A stretch of 9,257 nucleotides of DNA. It comes from an uncultured Lachnospiraceae bacterium (lineage in GTDB: Bacteria > Bacillota_A > Clostridia > Lachnospirales > Lachnospiraceae). Position numbers and translations under genes: made by a program. Location: positions 1 to 9,257 of the forward strand of contig CAJUOF010000245.1 in the NCBI GenBank assembly GCA_910587905.1, given 5' to 3'. The notes under the pieces were generated by a model that ran no database searches, had not been told where the DNA came from, and saw only the letters and a program-made list of their open reading frames with translations. Within the stretch, counting starts at the first letter, position 1. The number at the start of each line of letters is the position of its first letter. Of the stretch, positions 6,786 through 9,257 are shown one piece after another.

Positions 6786-7148
6786 TTAATCTGCTGTCTC
6801 TGTTTCGGCAGGCGTCGTCTCCTCTGCGGCGTCCGTCTCTCCCGACTCCGTCTCTGCTCCCTCGGCGGCTTCCGTCTCATCCCCCGCCGCACTGGTCTCT
6901 TCTGTCAGAATGCCGGCCATGTCCTGAACCACCAGAGAACTGCTGGAGTAATCCGGCTTTGCGTTCTGGATCTTGATATATTGGTTGCGGATGGTAAAGC
7001 CGATCCCCGTGCCGACTCCGGCAATCACCACGATGACAATTGCGATCACCAGCGCCTTCATGCGCTTCCTCTGCTTCCGCTCCTTCTCCACCAGCTCTTT
7101 CCGTCTTGCCTTCTGCTCTTTATACCGATCTACCTTCCGCTGACTCAT
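6786..7148 (-). CDS. Small single-pass membrane protein with basic N-terminus and acidic tail
   Basis: A 120-residue protein of unrecognised family. Residues 1-31 are strongly basic and likely helical (KVDRYKEQKARRKELVEKER). Residues 32-53 form one hydrophobic helix rich in Ile, Val and Gly. The region after that holds about 25 ordinary residues (IRNQYIKIQNAKPDYSSSSL), and residues 82-120 are a low-complexity Glu/Thr/Ala tail. By the positive-inside rule the tail would lie outside the cell. The start has AAAGGA ten bases upstream and a good promoter about 70 bases upstream. It is next to htrA but transcribed separately. The layout resembles small septum- or envelope-associated proteins only in general; no function is assigned. 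Confidence 0.75.
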   Translation of the reverse strand: MSQRKVDRYKEQKARRKELVEKERKQRKRMKALVIAIVIVVIAGVGTGIGFTIRNQYIKIQNAKPDYSSSSLVVQDMAGILTEETSAAGDETEAAEGAETESGETDAAEETTPAETETAD

Positions 7149-7214
7149 AACAATAAATTCCTTTCCCTGCGAATTCCGGTCAGATACCTCGTCTGCTTTG
7201 ACCGATCCTTCGCT

Positions 7215-7243
7215 ATCATAGCATAATTCATTTTATTATTCAA
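7215..7243 (-). promoter_or_regulatory. Extended -10 promoter of the small membrane protein gene
   Basis: Minus-strand TTGAAT (7238-7243), 17-base spacer, TATGAT (7215-7220) with TGC immediately before the -10 (extended -10). The leader to the ATG at 7148 is about 60 bases. The hexamers lie between the 3' end of the LuxR-type gene and the small gene, so the latter does not depend on read-through. Confidence 0.7.
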
Positions 7244-7297
7244 GATACGTTTCCGTTTTTCCAGTCATAAAAAGCCTTTCACGCAAAAATTATCATT

Positions 7298-8110
7298 TCA
7301 AAATTCCTGTCTCCCCATAATTCTTACGATCAGTTCCTGCTTGGAGGTTACCCCCGCTTTCTTAAGGATATTCGCTACATGCTTATAAGTTGTGCCGACG
7401 CTGATATAAAGGGCGGAGCTGATATTCTGCGTGGTCATTCCCTGGCATAAGAGCGCCATGATTTCTTCCTCCCGAGGAGTCAGATGATATTGTTTCCACG
7501 GTGTCTGCAAAGAACCCTTTGCGTCGTCAATCCCACTGTAAAAGAAATTCCGGTGGATATTGTTCAGGACAGGAAGAGCCAGTCCCAGGCAATTCTGCTC
7601 CTCTTCCGAAAACGGAACATCTCTGACCCGGTCCAGCGCAAAAACCACCCGATAAGTTCCCGACAAGTCAAAGAAGCAAAAACTCATGGAGTACCGCAGG
7701 TTCAGCGGGGCGATATGTTGTTTTTTAAATTCATCATCGGAGAGGTTCTGCCAGTCGATAACGCCAGAAAAAAGGAAACCTGACGTTTCCTTCATATTAG
7801 CAAAAAGATTGAATTCCGGCAATTTTTCCGTAAAATCCTGCGTGTATTCCACCAGATATTTTTTCAGTTCCCGGCGCTTCCTGCCAGCGGTATGCATGCC
7901 GGAAATTTTGTTATTGGCATCAAAAAAAAGAATTGCGGCCATATCATAAGGGCAAAGTGTTTTTAAAAGCTCCAGCAGTTTAATGCAGAAACTCCTTGGC
8001 GTATGTTCCTTGCTGCACTCCCGGACAAGATTGAATGCGTCTGCACAGCTGCGAGAAGATTTTTTTTCTGTTTCCGGAAACGAATGCATAATTTTCGGAG
8101 GACCTTCCAT
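7298..8110 (-). CDS. LuxR-type transcriptional regulator
   Basis: A 270-residue regulator. The C-terminal DNA-binding domain runs from about residue 209 to 261: LTPREEEIMALLCQGM, TQNISSALYIS, GTTYKHVANILKKAGV, which is the LuxR/GerE helix-turn-helix. The N-terminal 195 residues (CPYDMAAILFFDANNKISG, then SFCFFDLSGTYRVVFALDR) look like a GAF-type sensory fold; no receiver Asp pocket is seen, so it is not a usual response regulator. The start is supported by AAGGAG 8 bases before the ATG. It is divergent from the PanB-like gene with a 177-base shared control region that holds a palindrome. It likely controls that operon and perhaps itself. The ligand is unknown. Confidence 0.85.
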   Translation of the reverse strand: MEGPPKIMHSFPETEKKSSRSCADAFNLVRECSKEHTPRSFCIKLLELLKTLCPYDMAAILFFDANNKISGMHTAGRKRRELKKYLVEYTQDFTEKLPEFNLFANMKETSGFLFSGVIDWQNLSDDEFKKQHIAPLNLRYSMSFCFFDLSGTYRVVFALDRVRDVPFSEEEQNCLGLALPVLNNIHRNFFYSGIDDAKGSLQTPWKQYHLTPREEEIMALLCQGMTTQNISSALYISVGTTYKHVANILKKAGVTSKQELIVRIMGRQEF

Positions 8111-8155
8111 GATAAAAACTCCTTTTTTAATCTACTCGGCATCTACATAACTTTT

Positions 8156-8212
8156 GGTATTTTTACTATACAATAATCCAGAAGCGAACGAAATACCGAA
8201 TTTTAGGTATTT
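8156..8212. promoter_or_regulatory. Candidate operator: palindrome plus third half-site
   Basis: AAATACC (8191-8197) and GGTATTT (8206-8212) form a perfect palindrome with an 8-base centre. A third GGTATTT begins at 8156, exactly 50 bases before the one at 8206, about five helical turns. The right half-site ends right beside the expected -35 position of the plus-strand gene (TATAAA at 8233-8238, poor -35 TTTTAT at 8210-8215). On the minus strand a TATAGT (8165-8170) with a poor -35 overlaps the left half. Such an arrangement fits an activator bound between two divergent promoters. That the LuxR-type protein is the binder is inference. Confidence 0.5.
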
Positions 8213-8232
8213 TATCGTTTTTCCATCAATGA

Positions 8233-8238
8233 TATAAA
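8233..8238 (+). promoter_or_regulatory. Candidate -10 element for the PanB-like gene
   Basis: TATAAA within GATATAAAAT lies 49 bases upstream of the ATG at 8288. No good -35 hexamer is found 16-18 bases upstream, which is expected for an activator-dependent promoter but also lowers confidence. Confidence 0.4.
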
Positions 8239-8287
8239 ATAGACAAAAGGAGCTCTTTTTTCACAAATAATTTGGGAGGTATTTACA

Positions 8288-9160
8288 ATGGAAGTTGAAA
8301 AACAAAACATTAAAATGTCCACTGCATCGAAAAGCCGCAAGAGCCTTCACGTTCTCCAATCCATGAAGAAAAAGGGGGAAAAGATCGTTCAGATGTGCCC
8401 GGCAGAACTGGGGCCGATCTTCGGCCTTGCCGCGGAAATGGTAGGCTGTGACATCCTGCGCACTCCGTCTCTCGTTGCCCTGCGGGGCGGCCTGGATCTG
8501 GAAGCAGAGCTGGTCTGCGGTTCCCTGACCATTCAGAAATATCGTGAATACACAAAGATCATCCATATTAACTACTATATGCCCGCTGCCTGCTACGCAG
8601 ACAAATCTCTGGCCGTCCGCTGGGGCGCTCAGTGGACCATGATGGGGGCAGACTCCATGCTGCCCATGGGCATTACCAATGACATGTTAAAATTCATGTC
8701 CGACAACTACGTTCCGACCTACGGACATATCGGCGCCGTTTCCGGCTGGCAGACCAACGCGACCGGTTACAAAAAGGTTGGACGGACCGCAGAGGACGCA
8801 TTCCGGATTTTCAAATGGGGATATGAATACCAGGAGAATGGCATGGGCGGCATGACAATCGAGCTGACCCCCATGGAAGTCTCCCAGGCCATCGCCGAGA
8901 AGCTGACGGTTCCCGTCGTTTCCATCGCCGCCGGTGCACCCTGTGACGGTTCTGAGATGGTAGACATGGATACTTTCGGAATGATGCCGAAGCCTGCATC
9001 CCATGCGAAGACCTATGCCGAACTGCTTCCGTTCCTGTGTGAAGCCTACATGAACTGGGCCATGGATGTCCGCAGCGGCGCATATCCCGAAGAGAAAAAC
9101 GGCTACCATATGGATCCTGCGGAATTGGAGAAATTCAACGATATGATGGATAAATTCTGA
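8288..9160 (+). CDS. PanB-fold (ketopantoate hydroxymethyltransferase-like) protein lacking the metal ligands
   Basis: A 290-residue TIM-barrel protein of the PanB / PEP mutase-like superfamily. Shared with PanB: SMKKKGEKIV near the N-terminus (about 25-34), GHIG (146-149), Glu192 in IELTP at the place of the catalytic glutamate of PanB (LECVP), VPVVSIAAGAPCDG (208-221) and VRSGAYPEEKNGYHM near the end. Differences: aligned by eye to E. coli PanB, Asp45 becomes Pro60 (in ILRTPSL), Asp84 becomes Asn95 (in IHINYYM) and Glu114 becomes Met127 (in SMLPMG), so all three metal-binding positions appear lost. It is therefore doubtful that it makes ketopantoate; it may act on another keto acid or be non-catalytic. 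GGGAGGT (8274-8280) lies 7 bases before the ATG. It is divergent from a LuxR-type regulator and followed after 38 bases by another gene, likely an operon. Confidence 0.75.
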   Translation: MEVEKQNIKMSTASKSRKSLHVLQSMKKKGEKIVQMCPAELGPIFGLAAEMVGCDILRTPSLVALRGGLDLEAELVCGSLTIQKYREYTKIIHINYYMPAACYADKSLAVRWGAQWTMMGADSMLPMGITNDMLKFMSDNYVPTYGHIGAVSGWQTNATGYKKVGRTAEDAFRIFKWGYEYQENGMGGMTIELTPMEVSQAIAEKLTVPVVSIAAGAPCDGSEMVDMDTFGMMPKPASHAKTYAELLPFLCEAYMNWAMDVRSGAYPEEKNGYHMDPAELEKFNDMMDKF

Positions 9161-9198
9161 TTTTAGCATCCGAAATACAGACCGGAGGTGTACTGACT

Positions 9199-9229
9199 AT
9201 GGCAATTAATTCCAACAGTAAATTAAGAG
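9199..9229 (+). CDS. Start of an unidentified gene, cut by the contig end
   Basis: ATG at 9199 follows GGAGG (9184-9188) and opens a frame reading MAINSNSKLR before the sequence turns into adapter at about 9230. It lies 38 bases after the stop of the PanB-like gene in the same direction and is probably the second gene of that operon. Ten codons are too few to identify the product. Confidence 0.55.
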
Positions 9230-9257
9230 AGATCGGAAGAGCGTCGTGTAGGGAAAG
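9230..9257. other. Illumina TruSeq adapter sequence (assembly artefact)
   Basis: The final 28 bases start with AGATCGGAAGAGC, continue GTCGTGTAGGGAAAG, and match the well-known TruSeq universal adapter read-through sequence without mismatch. It is not genomic. The first A (9230) could also be a true base because it is shared. Confidence 0.96.

Noticed and set aside
7244..7297. Terminator after the LuxR-type gene
   Set aside because: Only a weak TTTTT/AAAAA pairing is present; no GC-rich stem or usable T-tail.
8288..9160. Annotation as genuine panB (ketopantoate hydroxymethyltransferase)
   Set aside because: The fold agrees, but the three metal-binding positions appear replaced and no panC or panD lies next to it in the visible part, so the gene symbol was not given.
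8687..9169. Minus-strand open frame of 160 codons
   Set aside because: It is the shadow of the PanB-like gene and has no start signals.

Overview
The window looks like chromosomal DNA from a spore-former-related Firmicute of the class Clostridia, most likely a gut Lachnospiraceae-type organism. The support is strong AGGAG-type ribosome binding sites, sigma-A-like promoters, a GdpP-type c-di-AMP phosphodiesterase, a Csp-like subtilase with a jelly-roll insertion, a Spo0A C-terminal-like DNA-binding protein, and moderate GC with an AT-rich intergenic style. The species cannot be named from this sequence alone. The last 28 bases are Illumina TruSeq adapter, so the right edge is a contig end and not biological sequence.

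Left part (1-1548). A minus-strand gdpP-like gene enters from the left edge: its first 266 codons are present and the DHH/DHHA1 catalytic half is outside the window. It has its own promoter (863-891). Next to it, on the plus strand, is a 132-residue orphan protein consisting almost only of a Spo0A_C-like DNA-binding domain. This gene lies between the arms of a perfect 14-bp inverted repeat (1002-1015 and 1513-1526), so it may be a small mobile cassette placed between gdpP and the protease genes.

Centre (1549-7243), all minus strand, is a protein quality-control block. Read in transcription order it contains: a small single-pass membrane protein with an acidic tail (own promoter and terminator); a membrane-anchored HtrA/DegP-like serine protease with one PDZ domain (followed by a strong terminator); then a two-gene unit made of a divergent ClpX-like unfoldase (own promoter) and, 31 bp downstream, a subtilisin-family (S8) peptidase. 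The ClpX has a long low-complexity linker, keeps the IGF ClpP-docking loop and has lost the RKH pore motif. No clpP is visible.

Right part (7298-9229). A LuxR-type regulator (minus) is divergent from a PanB-fold gene (plus), with an AAATACC-N8-GGTATTT palindrome and a third half-site between them. The PanB-like protein keeps the fold and the putative catalytic glutamate, but all three metal-binding positions of ketopantoate hydroxymethyltransferase appear to be replaced, so it probably does another reaction. A further gene starts 38 bp downstream and is cut by the contig end.

The most interesting items are the Spo0A_C cassette, the ClpX paralogue paired with a subtilase, and the regulator/PanB-like unit.
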